Positions 1 to 8,274 of a DNA stretch of 64,000 bases are shown here, piece by piece. The translations under genes and the position numbers were made by a program. Each line of letters starts with the position of its first letter. Position 1 is the stretch's first letter. This stretch comes from Pedobacter sp. MC2016-15 (GTDB lineage Bacteria > Bacteroidota > Bacteroidia > Sphingobacteriales > Sphingobacteriaceae). Where the stretch lies: positions 868,001 through 932,000 of the forward strand of contig NZ_JAPIVS010000001.1 in assembly GCF_026239695.1 (NCBI RefSeq). Reading direction: 5' to 3'. A model generated the notes under the pieces. It was not told the DNA's origin, searched no databases, and was given only the letters and a program-made list of their open reading frames with translations.

Positions 1-1003
1 CCCGTGCCAGGTCATGCTGGTCGTCGTACGAAGGGATCAGGATCTCCCGTCGCTCCAGCTGGAAGTAAGATTCCTTGCCGTCGGCATAGATCTTCATGGG
101 TTTCTCGTTGCCGCTTTCCTGCAGGATCTGGTACAACAGGTCATTCTTTTTGACCAGCTCGGCAGTATTGGCACCAATTACATCTTTTTCATTCATGTTC
201 AGCAGCTGCCCTGCCACCTGGTTTAAAAACAAGACTTCCTTTTGCTCATTGAGGCCAATAATCGCGTCCTGCATCTGTTCGATGATGGCTTCGATCCGCA
301 GCTTCTCCGACTGGATTTTTGCGAGGTTGCTGTTTTCCCATTGATTGAGCTGTGACGTCATCGCATTGAACTCCCGTGCCAGCTCGGAAAACTCATCCGT
401 ACCTTCAAAGTGCAGGTGCTGTTTGTAGTTTTTTCTGCTTACACCTTTGATGGCTTCAGAGAATTCTTTTAATGGATTAGCTACAAACCCAGGGAAGTTT
501 ACACTGAATGAAAAGAGCACAATGAAACATAAAGAGGCCGCTGTCACGAGATAGGTAGCAGCCATCTCCACACCCTTTTGTGCCTGATCGTTCTTCCTCA
601 CGATGGCGTTCATGTTGAGTTCATCAATAATTCTGAGCTGTAACTGCGCTTTTCGCAGCAGTTGTCTCTGCCTATCCGGATCAGCAGAGGTACTGGTCAT
701 TTGGCTAAACACTTCCGCGAGTGTTCTCACGGCCTGCTGTTCACCTTTTTCAGTGATATTGGCTTCTTCCAGGCGTAGTTGTGCAGCAAATTTTGCCTTT
801 GCTGAGGCTGATAAGGGCAGTTCGCTTTCATCGAGAATCGTTCGCATGCCGCGGGCAAATTTCAGGCTCTCATAGTTGTCTTTGAGGATAACTTTGGAGT
901 TGACCGAAATCTTGTTCATGTAATACAGGGATATGGCCCCGAAGAAGATCACCACCACGAACAGGAATCCGAATCCGAGGCGTAATTTTGTTTTTATCTT
1001 CAT
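1..1003 (-). CDS. Sensor histidine kinase, HAMP/PAS N-terminal part (runs off window)
   Basis: The reading frame is open from an ATG at 1003 to the window edge, so only the N-terminal 334 residues are visible. They show a first membrane helix (about residues 9-28), an extracytoplasmic helical sensor region rich in charged residues, a second membrane helix (about 148-172), a HAMP linker and the start of a PAS domain (from about 240). The HisKA and ATPase domains are expected beyond the edge but are not seen. The gene starts 11 bases after the kdpD stop, so it is in the kdp operon. Because the KdpD here has no kinase half, this protein probably supplies the kinase of the potassium-sensing pair. 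That role is inference. Confidence 0.85.
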   Translation of the reverse strand, partial: MKIKTKLRLGFGFLFVVVIFFGAISLYYMNKISVNSKVILKDNYESLKFARGMRTILDESELPLSASAKAKFAAQLRLEEANITEKGEQQAVRTLAEVFSQMTSTSADPDRQRQLLRKAQLQLRIIDELNMNAIVRKNDQAQKGVEMAATYLVTAASLCFIVLFSFSVNFPGFVANPLKEFSEAIKGVSRKNYKQHLHFEGTDEFSELAREFNAMTSQLNQWENSNLAKIQSEKLRIEAIIEQMQDAIIGLNEQKEVLFLNQVAGQLLNMNEKDVIGANTAELVKKNDLLYQILQESGNEKPMKIYADGKESYFQLERREILIPSYDDQHDLAR

Positions 1004-1014
1004 GATTTTATGAT

Positions 1015-2142
1015 TTAAGAGAGGATAACCAGGTCTGTTTCTGTTTTGGATATACTTTTTAAAAGTTTGTTAAAGATGGCCGTTCGCATGATCACCTGGA
1101 AAAGATTGAGATGTGGCTTGCCGATACAAATGGTTGTAATTTCTTTCTCTGCTGCGATCCTTGTAATGGTTTCGGTTACGTCTTCAGATTTTACTTTGAG
1201 CACTTCTGCACCGAGCTCTGTGGCCAGCTTGAAATTATTGATGAGGTGACGCTGCAGGTCGAGCCTGATCTTGTCGCCCCCCTCATGGCTGCGCTGAACA
1301 TACAACACGATCCATGGCGAGCGGTAGTAGGAAGCCAGCCTTGCTGTTTTGCGGATGATGATCTTTGCCGTTTCATGATTGGTGGAGATACAAGCCAGAA
1401 ATTTTTCAGGACGCAGTTTGATCTGCTTGGGGACTTCCACACTGATCTTTCTTTCGAGGTGATGCGCTACTTCCTTGAGGGCCAGCTCACGCAGCTGCAG
1501 GATTCTTTCCGGCTGAAAAAAGTTATCAAGCGCACGCTGGATCTTTGTAGGGTCGTAGATTTTCCCCGCTTTTAGCCGGTCGATCAGATCATCGGCAGTT
1601 AAATCGATGTTGACGATCTCATCTGCAGCTTCCAGGATTTTATCGGGAATACGTTCCGTAATCGGGATACCGGTAATGGTTTCAATCTCCTCGTTCATAC
1701 TCTCCAGGTGCTGGATGTTGACGGCAGAGATGACACTGATTCCTGCATCCAGGATATCGGCCACATCCTGCCAGCGCTTTCCGTTTTTGCTGCCATCAAC
1801 ATTGGTATGCGCCAGCTCATCTACAATCACCACCTCGGGATGCAGGTTGAGGATAGCCTGCACATCCATTTCTTCAAGTTCTTTACCCTTGTAAAAGATT
1901 GTCCTTCTTTTGATTACAGGAATACCATCGAGCAGCGCATGTGTTTCTGCACGGTTATGGGTTTCGATATAGCCGATCTGGATATCGATACCGTTTTTTA
2001 AAAGCGCATGTGCTTCCTGGAGCATACGATACGTTTTGCCCACGCCCGCGCTCATCCCGATATACACTTTAAATTTTCCCCTCCTGGATTTCTTCACCAG
2101 GTCGAGGAACTTTTTTACAGATGCTTTATCGTCTTCCATCAT
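1015..2142 (-). CDS. kdpD: KdpD sensor protein without kinase domain
   Basis: This 375-residue protein matches the N-terminal half of KdpD, the sensor for low potassium. A Walker A motif GMSAGVGKT lies at about residues 29-37, with the conserved DELAHTN and QDV segments after it. A universal-stress-protein-like domain starts near residue 247. It ends there: the four membrane helices, GAF and histidine kinase domains of the roughly 900-residue enterobacterial KdpD are absent. Short KdpD proteins followed by a separate kinase gene are, to my knowledge, usual in Bacteroidota. The gene follows the small ORF at 2149-2268 and precedes the HAMP/PAS kinase. It probably works as a cytoplasmic partner that tunes that kinase. 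Confidence 0.93.
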   Translation of the reverse strand: MMEDDKASVKKFLDLVKKSRRGKFKVYIGMSAGVGKTYRMLQEAHALLKNGIDIQIGYIETHNRAETHALLDGIPVIKRRTIFYKGKELEEMDVQAILNLHPEVVIVDELAHTNVDGSKNGKRWQDVADILDAGISVISAVNIQHLESMNEEIETITGIPITERIPDKILEAADEIVNIDLTADDLIDRLKAGKIYDPTKIQRALDNFFQPERILQLRELALKEVAHHLERKISVEVPKQIKLRPEKFLACISTNHETAKIIIRKTARLASYYRSPWIVLYVQRSHEGGDKIRLDLQRHLINNFKLATELGAEVLKVKSEDVTETITRIAAEKEITTICIGKPHLNLFQVIMRTAIFNKLLKSISKTETDLVILS

Positions 2143-2148
2143 CTTAAT

Positions 2149-2268
2149 TTACCATTTTAAAATCACGTATCCTTCTTTGACCAGATAACAGGTTACGCCA
2201 AAAAATAACCCTATGCAGATGCACAGGATTATTTTTACAAGGGGTGTTTTCAAATATCCGGGTACCAT
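2149..2268 (-). CDS. 39-residue single-pass membrane peptide in the kdp operon
   Basis: This short frame starts with ATG at 2268, five bases after the porin stop, and ends with TAA at 2149, six bases before the kdpD ATG. It fills the gap between those genes almost exactly. The peptide begins MVPGYLKTPLVKI, continues with a hydrophobic stretch of about 20 residues, and ends in the polar tail KEGYVILKW, as a single transmembrane helix would. I do not recognise a family. The tight packing in an operon that already encodes membrane microproteins supports a real gene, possibly a small subunit or a modulator of KdpD. The function is unknown. Confidence 0.55.
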   Translation of the reverse strand: MVPGYLKTPLVKIILCICIGLFFGVTCYLVKEGYVILKW

Positions 2269-2273
2269 TGTGA

Positions 2274-3344
2274 TCAGAATGACACCGCGATGCTGGCTGT
2301 AAGCGTAGCGCTGTGGTTTACGGGATTCATGTCCCTGTCAAAGATCTTGTCTTTGCTGTCGTACACTTTGCCCTCAAGCCTCACCACTGCATTACTTACC
2401 GGCGCATAATCAAGGTTCAGTGAATAACCCGTGGTTTTAAATCCATTGGGCGTGCCTGTATTGATGATTACACCGTTTTTATCTTCATAGTATTCTACCC
2501 TTCCGGCCATTGCCCATTTACTGTTGATTCTGTATTGCGCAATCGCTACCGGTGATAACACTTCATTTTTATCACTGCTGCCTTTTGCTTTTTGCTGTGT
2601 TCCATAATCAAAACCGGCAGTAAGGCCAAAGTGATCCGTCAACTGAATTATACCATAAACGTTGTGATAGAAACGTCTTACACGTACAGAATCCGCCCCT
2701 TCAGTACCGAGGTAATTACTGTAATTGACAGTGATTTTCCCTGTTGGTTTCCAGGTGAGTTGTATTCCTCCCGCAGGCTGGCTGTTCCCGTCCTGACGTG
2801 TAATCCGCTGCCAGCCATTCAAGTACAACGCCGTTGCCGTAAACTTGCCGTCTTCTGTACCGTAGCTGATCTTTGCCCCGGATTCATAATAAGGTGTATT
2901 ATCGGAAGCGATATTCCTGGTTAGCACCCAGCAGTCTTTGGAGATAGCACTTTCGAATCCGATATGTGAAGCGAAAATACCCGCATCTACCCAAACGTTA
3001 GCAGTTTTGCTAAGTTTTACGCCGGCATTGGCTTCAAAGATATTCTTGAGTACCCCCGGCTCTGCTGCGAGATTGGCATTGGCGTATGTGCCGGCCATCA
3101 CGGCGATGTTTGCCCGTACCATATCGCTTTCATAGCTACCCTTAATAAAACCCAGGTTCAGGTTCATTTCATTGTGACGGTTGTGTGAATAGACAAATCC
3201 GGGTCTGGTGTTATTGGCTGGTTTGTTGAAATCGAATCCGTAATAAGCTTCGAGGTATCCTGTTACTTTTATTTTTGGTTCTTCCTGAGCGTATACAGCA
3301 GATCCGAAAGTTAGTCCTAGTGCAAGTGTTAATAGTTTTTTCAT
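2274..3344 (-). CDS. OmpL-like outer-membrane beta-barrel porin
   Basis: The protein has 356 residues, with a cleavable signal peptide ending at VYA-Q near residue 20. The rest has the alternating aromatic/polar strand pattern of an outer-membrane beta-barrel, and it ends in the C-terminal phenylalanine signature (AVSF). It resembles the putative beta-barrel porin-2 (OmpL-like) family. It lies between kdpC and kdpD on the same strand, so it is probably induced with the potassium pump and could let K+ cross the outer membrane. The 112-base gap before it contains a hairpin (3380-3422) that may alter mRNA processing or expression level. The selectivity for potassium is inferred only from position. 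Confidence 0.82.
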   Translation of the reverse strand: MKKLLTLALGLTFGSAVYAQEEPKIKVTGYLEAYYGFDFNKPANNTRPGFVYSHNRHNEMNLNLGFIKGSYESDMVRANIAVMAGTYANANLAAEPGVLKNIFEANAGVKLSKTANVWVDAGIFASHIGFESAISKDCWVLTRNIASDNTPYYESGAKISYGTEDGKFTATALYLNGWQRITRQDGNSQPAGGIQLTWKPTGKITVNYSNYLGTEGADSVRVRRFYHNVYGIIQLTDHFGLTAGFDYGTQQKAKGSSDKNEVLSPVAIAQYRINSKWAMAGRVEYYEDKNGVIINTGTPNGFKTTGYSLNLDYAPVSNAVVRLEGKVYDSKDKIFDRDMNPVNHSATLTASIAVSF

Positions 3345-3379
3345 GAATTTATTAATAAAAAGAACTTAGTGTCTTTCAA

Positions 3380-3422
3380 GCTGCCTGTTCCATGGTTGGC
3401 AAACGCATCTGGAGCAGGCAGC
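3380..3422 (-). other. Intercistronic hairpin between kdpC and the porin
   Basis: GCTGCCTG at 3380-3387 pairs perfectly with CAGGCAGC at 3415-3422. After one mismatch the stem continues with a further four pairs (TCCA/TGGA). No T-run follows on the minus strand, so it looks more like an mRNA processing or stabilising hairpin than a terminator. It separates the inner-membrane pump genes from the porin gene in the same operon. Confidence 0.5.
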
Positions 3423-3456
3423 AAAGGAAGATTGTATTTTATTTTAAATGAGATTT

Positions 3457-4020
3457 TTATTTGAGTTCGTCGAGTGCGAGGTTAAGTTTTAATACATTAA
3501 TTGATGATGGGCCGAAGAGTCCAAATAATGGTCCCTGGGTCTGATTTACTACCAGCTGAGCTACTTTTTTCTCATCCAGTTTACGGTAAGCGGCAATCCT
3601 TTTGATCTGGATAATCGCTCCCTCTTGAGAGATATTCGGGTCCAATCCGCTGCCTGAGGCAGTTACCATATCTGCAGGGATATCAGACTTTCTGATGCCT
3701 GGATTGTATTTCAGCAGTGTATCGATTCTGTCTGAAACGACCTGCAGGTAATCAGGGTTTGAAGGACCTTTGTTGGAACCAGCTGATCCGGCAGCATTAT
3801 AATCCACAGCAGAAGGTCTTCCCCAGAAATATTCAGGCTTGCTGAACGACTGCCCGATCAGGGCGTAGCCTACTACTTTTCCATTTTTAGTGATCTTTTC
3901 ACCACCACCTTCACCTTTGGAGAATTTTCCGGCAAAGGCGACCAGCAGCGGATAGATGACGCATAGCAGTACCATTAGGACTACAGTTAAGCGGATAGAT
4001 TGTATGATGTATTTTTTCAT
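3457..4020 (-). CDS. kdpC: K+-transporting ATPase subunit C
   Basis: The 187-residue protein has one N-terminal membrane helix (about residues 10-30), then the conserved KdpC features: the segment IGQSFSKPEYFWGRPSA, the motif SGSGLDPNISQEGA and the C-terminal NVLKLNLALDEL. KdpC stabilises the KdpFABC complex and raises the ATP affinity of KdpB. The length is normal for the family. It starts 17 bases after the kdpB stop and is clearly in the operon. Confidence 0.97.
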   Translation of the reverse strand: MKKYIIQSIRLTVVLMVLLCVIYPLLVAFAGKFSKGEGGGEKITKNGKVVGYALIGQSFSKPEYFWGRPSAVDYNAAGSAGSNKGPSNPDYLQVVSDRIDTLLKYNPGIRKSDIPADMVTASGSGLDPNISQEGAIIQIKRIAAYRKLDEKKVAQLVVNQTQGPLFGLFGPSSINVLKLNLALDELK

Positions 4021-4037
4021 TTTTATAAATTTTGAGC

Positions 4038-6068
4038 TTACACGAATAAGCCTACCAGTAAATCAATGAGTTTAATCCCTATAAATGGTGCGACCACCCC
4101 ACCCAGACCATAGATCAGCAGGTTTCTGCGCAATAGCGCACTTGCACCAATGGGTTTGTATTCTACACCTTTAAGCGCCAGCGGGATCAGTATCGGGATA
4201 ATGATCGCGTTAAAAATCACTGCCGAAAGAATCGCACTTTCCGGACTGTGCAAGCCCATGATATTCAGGTTTTGCAATGCAGGAATGGAGGCAATAAACA
4301 GAGCTGGCACGATCGCGAAATACTTGGCCACGTCATTGGCAATAGAAAAAGTAGTCAGTGTTCCTCTGGTGATCAAAAGCTGTTTACCGATCTCAACGAT
4401 CTCGATCAGCTTGGTCGGGTCATTATCCAGATCCACCATATTACCCGCCTCCTTTGCAGCCTGCGTACCGCTGTTCATCGCCACGCCCACATCTGCCTGT
4501 GCTAAGGCGGGAGCGTCATTTGTGCCGTCGCCCATCATCGCTACCAGCTTACCCTGTGTTTGCTCGTCTTTGATATAATTCATTTTATCCTCAGGTTTGG
4601 CTTCCGCGATGAAATCATCCACACCCGCCTTTTCAGCAATGAATTTTGCGGTCAGCGGATTATCCCCCGTTACCATTACGGTTTTCACCCCCATTTTACG
4701 CAGGCGTTCAAAACGTTCGCTGATGCCCGGCTTGATGATATCCTGCAGTTCAATCACACCCATTGTTTTTTCATTCACAGATACTACCAGCGGTGTACCG
4801 CCATTGCTGGATATTGACCTGACTTGTTTTTCAGTTTCCAGAGGAAAGGGGTTACCAGCTGTAAGCACGATGTTCCTGATCGAATCAAAAGCCCCTTTAC
4901 GTGTCCTTTTACCATCAAGGGTATCCAGACCACTGGAACGGGTTTCTGCGGTGAACTTGATAAATGTGGAACCTTCAGGTGCCGGCATTACTTTGAAATT
5001 CTGCGCTGTAGCGAGTTCGAGGATAGATTTTCCTTCAGGGGTTTCATCCGCCAGGGAGCTCATCACACAGGCTTCGATAAAGGCTTTGCTGTCGATGCCC
5101 GGCGCAGGATAAAAGTTAGTGGCCTTACGGTTACCGATCGTGATGGTACCAGTTTTATCAAGCAGAAGCACATCGATATCACCCGCAGTCTCTACGGCTT
5201 TACCGGATTTCGTAATCACATTGGCCCTCAGTGCCCTGTCCATCCCTGCGATACCTATCGCGGACAGCAATCCGCCGATAGTGGTAGGAATCAGACATAC
5301 AAACAACGAGATCAGCGCGGCAATAGTGATCGGCGTGTTTGCATAATCTGCAAACGGTTTTAAGGTGACACAGACGATGATAAATACCAGTGTAAAACTC
5401 GCCAGCAGGATCGTTAAGGCGATCTCATTTGGTGTTTTTTGACGTGAAGCACCTTCTACCAGGGCAATCATCTTATCCAGGAAACTTTCTCCCGGCTGGG
5501 TATTTACCTGCACTTTGATCTGGTCTGAAAGGACCTTGGTACCGCCTGTTACGGAAGATTTATCACCTCCGGACTCCCTGATCACGGGGGCAGATTCTCC
5601 TGTAATGGCCGATTCATCGATGGTGGCAATACCTTCGATGATCTCGCCATCAGTGGGTATGGTGTCCCCTGCTTCGCAGATAAACACATCGCCTTTTTTG
5701 AGTAGACTGGAGGAGCGTACTTCTGTCTTTCCGTTTGGCAGAAGGACCTTAGCGGGTGTCTCTTCACGTGTTTTTCTTAAAGAATCTGCCTGTGCCTTTC
5801 CCCTTGCTTCGGCGATGGCTTCAGCAAAATTTGCAAAGAGCACCGTCAGGAGTAAAATCAGAAAGATGAAGAAGTTATAAGCCGGCGAGCCTTGTCCGGC
5901 GTGACTGAAGGAGTATACCGTAACGTAAGCCATGATCACTGTGCCGATCTCCACGGTAAACATCACCGGGTTTTTGATCATCACCCTGGGATCAAGCTTG
6001 ATGAATGACTCTTTAAGTGCCGTTTGCACCAGAGCGGGTTCAAATAATTTATTTGATGAAGATTTCAT
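4038..6068 (-). CDS. kdpB: K+-transporting P-type ATPase subunit B
   Basis: This 676-residue protein is the P-type ATPase subunit that powers high-affinity K+ uptake. Visible landmarks are the actuator motif TGES, the phosphorylation motif [11 protein letters not shown] (about residue 305), the nucleotide-binding KGA segment and the hinge motif [20 protein letters not shown] with GDGTNDAP. About seven membrane helices are visible. Length and motifs are complete. It follows kdpA by six bases and is followed by kdpC, so the three are translated from one message. Confidence 0.98.
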   Translation of the reverse strand: MKSSSNKLFEPALVQTALKESFIKLDPRVMIKNPVMFTVEIGTVIMAYVTVYSFSHAGQGSPAYNFFIFLILLLTVLFANFAEAIAEARGKAQADSLRKTREETPAKVLLPNGKTEVRSSSLLKKGDVFICEAGDTIPTDGEIIEGIATIDESAITGESAPVIRESGGDKSSVTGGTKVLSDQIKVQVNTQPGESFLDKMIALVEGASRQKTPNEIALTILLASFTLVFIIVCVTLKPFADYANTPITIAALISLFVCLIPTTIGGLLSAIGIAGMDRALRANVITKSGKAVETAGDIDVLLLDKTGTITIGNRKATNFYPAPGIDSKAFIEACVMSSLADETPEGKSILELATAQNFKVMPAPEGSTFIKFTAETRSSGLDTLDGKRTRKGAFDSIRNIVLTAGNPFPLETEKQVRSISSNGGTPLVVSVNEKTMGVIELQDIIKPGISERFERLRKMGVKTVMVTGDNPLTAKFIAEKAGVDDFIAEAKPEDKMNYIKDEQTQGKLVAMMGDGTNDAPALAQADVGVAMNSGTQAAKEAGNMVDLDNDPTKLIEIVEIGKQLLITRGTLTTFSIANDVAKYFAIVPALFIASIPALQNLNIMGLHSPESAILSAVIFNAIIIPILIPLALKGVEYKPIGASALLRRNLLIYGLGGVVAPFIGIKLIDLLVGLFV

Positions 6069-6074
6069 TATAAT

Positions 6075-7793
6075 CTATTTAAGCATGGTAAAATATTCTG
6101 CCAGAGGACCTAGGGCCAGCGCAGGGAAGTAAGAAAGGGCATTGAGGACAACGATTACGGCAAAAGTCATCAGACCGAAAGTCAGGGTATCAGGTTTTAA
6201 TGTACCCGCAGATTCAGGGATGAACTTCTTCGCTCCCAGCAAACCTGCAATCGCAACCGGCCCGATAATCGGCAGGAAACGTCCGATCAGCAATACAAAT
6301 CCGGTGAGGACGTTCCATAATACGTTGTTATCTCCCAGACCTTCGAAACCAGAACCGTTGTTTGCATTGGCGGATGTAACCTCGTACAGCATTTCGGAGA
6401 AACCATGGAAACCGGGATTGTTGAGCCAGTTTTTTGGCTGTACTGCCCATGCCGCATCGCCATGGCTGGTAAAGATGAAACTTGCCACTGCGGTACCTGC
6501 CAGGATCAGGAATGGACTGAGCAGTGTAATGAGTGCTGCAATTTTCACCTCCCTCGCTTCTACCTTATGTCCCAGGAATTCTGGTGTTCTTCCCACCATC
6601 AGCCCGGAGATGAACACAGCGATGATCAGGTAGATGAAATAGTTGAGGATACCTACACCGCAACCGCCATAGAAAGAGTTGACCATCATCCCCAGCAGCT
6701 GCCATGCACCCGTTAAGGGCATCGTACTGTCGTGCATGCTGTTTACAGATCCTGTAGATATGATTGTTGTAACTGTGCTCCAGTAGGCGGATATGGCTGG
6801 TCCGAAGCGTACTTCCTTGCCCTCCATCGCACCTGTACTCTGGGAGATGCCCATTTTAGCCAGGGCAGCATTGCCACCCAGTTCAGAGTTTACCGTTGGG
6901 ATCAGCAACAGGAACATGCCTATTGTCATCACTCCAAAAATAATCCAGCCAAGTTTTCTACGTCTGACGAAGATACCAAAGGCGACTACCATCGCGATAG
7001 GGATGATCATCTGTGCGATCAGTACTACGGTATTGGTGATATAGTTTGGATTTTCCAATGGGTGTGCTGAGTTAGCGCCAAACCATCCACCTCCGTTTGT
7101 TCCCAGGTGTTTGATGGCGATCATCCCTGCAGCGGGACCTCTCGATACATTCACTGTATCGCCCTGCAGCGAGATAAACTGATCTTTAGGTTCATAACTT
7201 GTGGGTGTACCGTTAAAAGCCAGCACCAGGGCCATAATGAGCGATAAAGGCAAGAGCAAGCGGGTGATAGATCTGACAAAAAACTCCCAGAAGTTGCCCA
7301 GCTTTACACTGGTCTTATCCCTGAATGCTTTAAAAAATACCACCGCAGCGGCGATACCGGTTGCGCAGCTCACAAACATGAGGAACATCATCACGACGTG
7401 TTGTGTAAGATAAGTGACTCCGCTCTCACCAGAGTAATGCTGCAAATCGCAGTTTACCACAAAGCTGATGATGGTATTGAAGGAGAGGTCGGGCGTCATT
7501 CCGGGGTTTCCGTCAGGATTCAGGGGAAGTTTATCCTGATAGATCAGTACAAAAAATCCGTAGACCAACCATACCAGGTTGATGGTCAGCAGCGCTTTCA
7601 TATGCTGCTTCCAGTTCATTTCTTCTTTGGGGTTGATGCCCGACAGTTTATAGATTGCGGATTCAATAGGTTTTAAAAAGTCTGTCCAGACTCTTTCTCC
7701 GGCAAATACCTTCGCGAGGTATTTGCCCAGTGGAACAGCGATCACCAGCGTGAGCAGGAAGGTGGCTAAAATTCCAAGTAATTCTGTGTTCAT
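6075..7793 (-). CDS. kdpA: K+-transporting ATPase potassium-binding subunit A
   Basis: KdpA is the channel-like subunit that selects K+ in the KdpFABC pump. The 572-residue protein has about ten membrane helices and selectivity-filter-type loops such as TNGGGWFGANSAHP, STVTTIISTGSVNSMHD, FYGGCGVG and TSANANNGSGFEG. It also has the NPKEEMNWKQ segment after the first helix. Its length is close to the usual 560. The ATG at 7793 lies nine bases after the kdpF stop. Confidence 0.98.
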   Translation of the reverse strand: MNTELLGILATFLLTLVIAVPLGKYLAKVFAGERVWTDFLKPIESAIYKLSGINPKEEMNWKQHMKALLTINLVWLVYGFFVLIYQDKLPLNPDGNPGMTPDLSFNTIISFVVNCDLQHYSGESGVTYLTQHVVMMFLMFVSCATGIAAAVVFFKAFRDKTSVKLGNFWEFFVRSITRLLLPLSLIMALVLAFNGTPTSYEPKDQFISLQGDTVNVSRGPAAGMIAIKHLGTNGGGWFGANSAHPLENPNYITNTVVLIAQMIIPIAMVVAFGIFVRRRKLGWIIFGVMTIGMFLLLIPTVNSELGGNAALAKMGISQSTGAMEGKEVRFGPAISAYWSTVTTIISTGSVNSMHDSTMPLTGAWQLLGMMVNSFYGGCGVGILNYFIYLIIAVFISGLMVGRTPEFLGHKVEAREVKIAALITLLSPFLILAGTAVASFIFTSHGDAAWAVQPKNWLNNPGFHGFSEMLYEVTSANANNGSGFEGLGDNNVLWNVLTGFVLLIGRFLPIIGPVAIAGLLGAKKFIPESAGTLKPDTLTFGLMTFAVIVVLNALSYFPALALGPLAEYFTMLK

Positions 7794-7802
7794 AACGTTT
7801 AA

Positions 7803-7880
7803 TTAAAAATTTTCGGGTTTAATCAGCACGTAGATCATATAGATGAAGACGGCGATTGCAATGATGAATAATGCGATCAT
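7803..7880 (-). CDS. kdpF: KdpF microprotein
   Basis: The 25-residue peptide starts at 7880, directly before kdpA. It is one hydrophobic helix ending in YVLIKPENF, which matches the typical KdpF ending (Y.L..PE.F). KdpF is a small stabilising subunit of the KdpABC complex in the inner membrane. Position (first or second gene of the operon), length and C-terminal motif all agree. Confidence 0.85.
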   Translation of the reverse strand: MIALFIIAIAVFIYMIYVLIKPENF

Positions 7881-7884
7881 AATG

Positions 7885-7968
7885 TTAGATTTTTTCGAAC
7901 CAGTCGATTGATTTGTAAACTACCCAGACCAGGATGAGCAGGGCGAGAAATAAGACGAGTGTTAGCAT
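7885..7968 (-). CDS. 27-residue membrane microprotein upstream of kdpF
   Basis: This tiny frame starts with ATG at 7968, ends with TAA at 7885 and lies four bases before kdpF. The peptide starts MLTLVLFLALLILVWVVY and ends with the charged tail KSIDWFEKI, so it is a single membrane helix with a short polar end. It is the first coding unit after the candidate sigma-54-like promoter. It could be a second KdpF-like helix or a leader peptide. No family is recognised with confidence. Confidence 0.55.
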   Translation of the reverse strand: MLTLVLFLALLILVWVVYKSIDWFEKI

Positions 7969-7994
7969 GATATTTTTATTTTATATCTGCCCTA

Positions 7995-8011
7995 TGCCAA
8001 TAGGGATGCCA
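7995..8011 (-). promoter_or_regulatory. Sigma-54-like promoter of the kdp operon
   Basis: On the minus strand this reads TGGCAT-N5-TTGGCA, which resembles the sigma-54 consensus TGGCAC-N5-TTGCA. The GG of the -24 part is intact, but the -12 GC is GG or shifted by one base. Transcription would begin near 7984, about 17 bases before the ATG at 7968. As I recall, Bacteroidota kdp clusters are commonly linked to a sigma-54-dependent response regulator, which would fit. The imperfect -12 keeps confidence moderate. Confidence 0.4.
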
Positions 8012-8103
8012 TGAAGCTGGGGTTATTTACAACTTATTATTTATCAGATATTTACCATCTCTATTTAAGATTCAGACTCCTGTAGGAAAAAGAAAACCCT
8101 TCC

Positions 8104-8137
8104 ATTTTGAAAGGGTCTTTATCAATTTGAAAAAGGG
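8104..8137. promoter_or_regulatory. Tandem repeats, candidate activator sites upstream of kdp
   Basis: Two similar blocks on the plus strand, attttgaaaggg (8104-8115) and aatttgaaaaaggg (8124-8137), begin 20 bases apart, about two helical turns. They lie about 100-130 bases upstream of the sigma-54-like element, the usual distance for an enhancer-binding activator. A role as the site for the kdp response regulator is inference. The rest of the 306-base gap 7969-8274 shows no other gene. Confidence 0.35.
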
Positions 8138-8229
8138 CTTGATCGCTTTCTCGGCTTACCAATCATTTTTATGATAGCAAGTATAAATTCCGTGATAGTT
8201 AATATTCTTTCCTGATAAATTCTGATTGA

Positions 8230-8237
8230 TACTTTTG
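8230..8237 (+). promoter_or_regulatory. Candidate -7 element for the hydrolase gene
   Basis: TACTTTTG matches the Bacteroidota -7 consensus TAnnTTTG exactly. A weak TTTC stands in the -33 position. The start codon follows at 8275, leaving a leader of about 30 bases. Confidence 0.4.
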
Positions 8238-8274
8238 CGCATCGCTCGATCACATTATTTTATCAAACACAATC

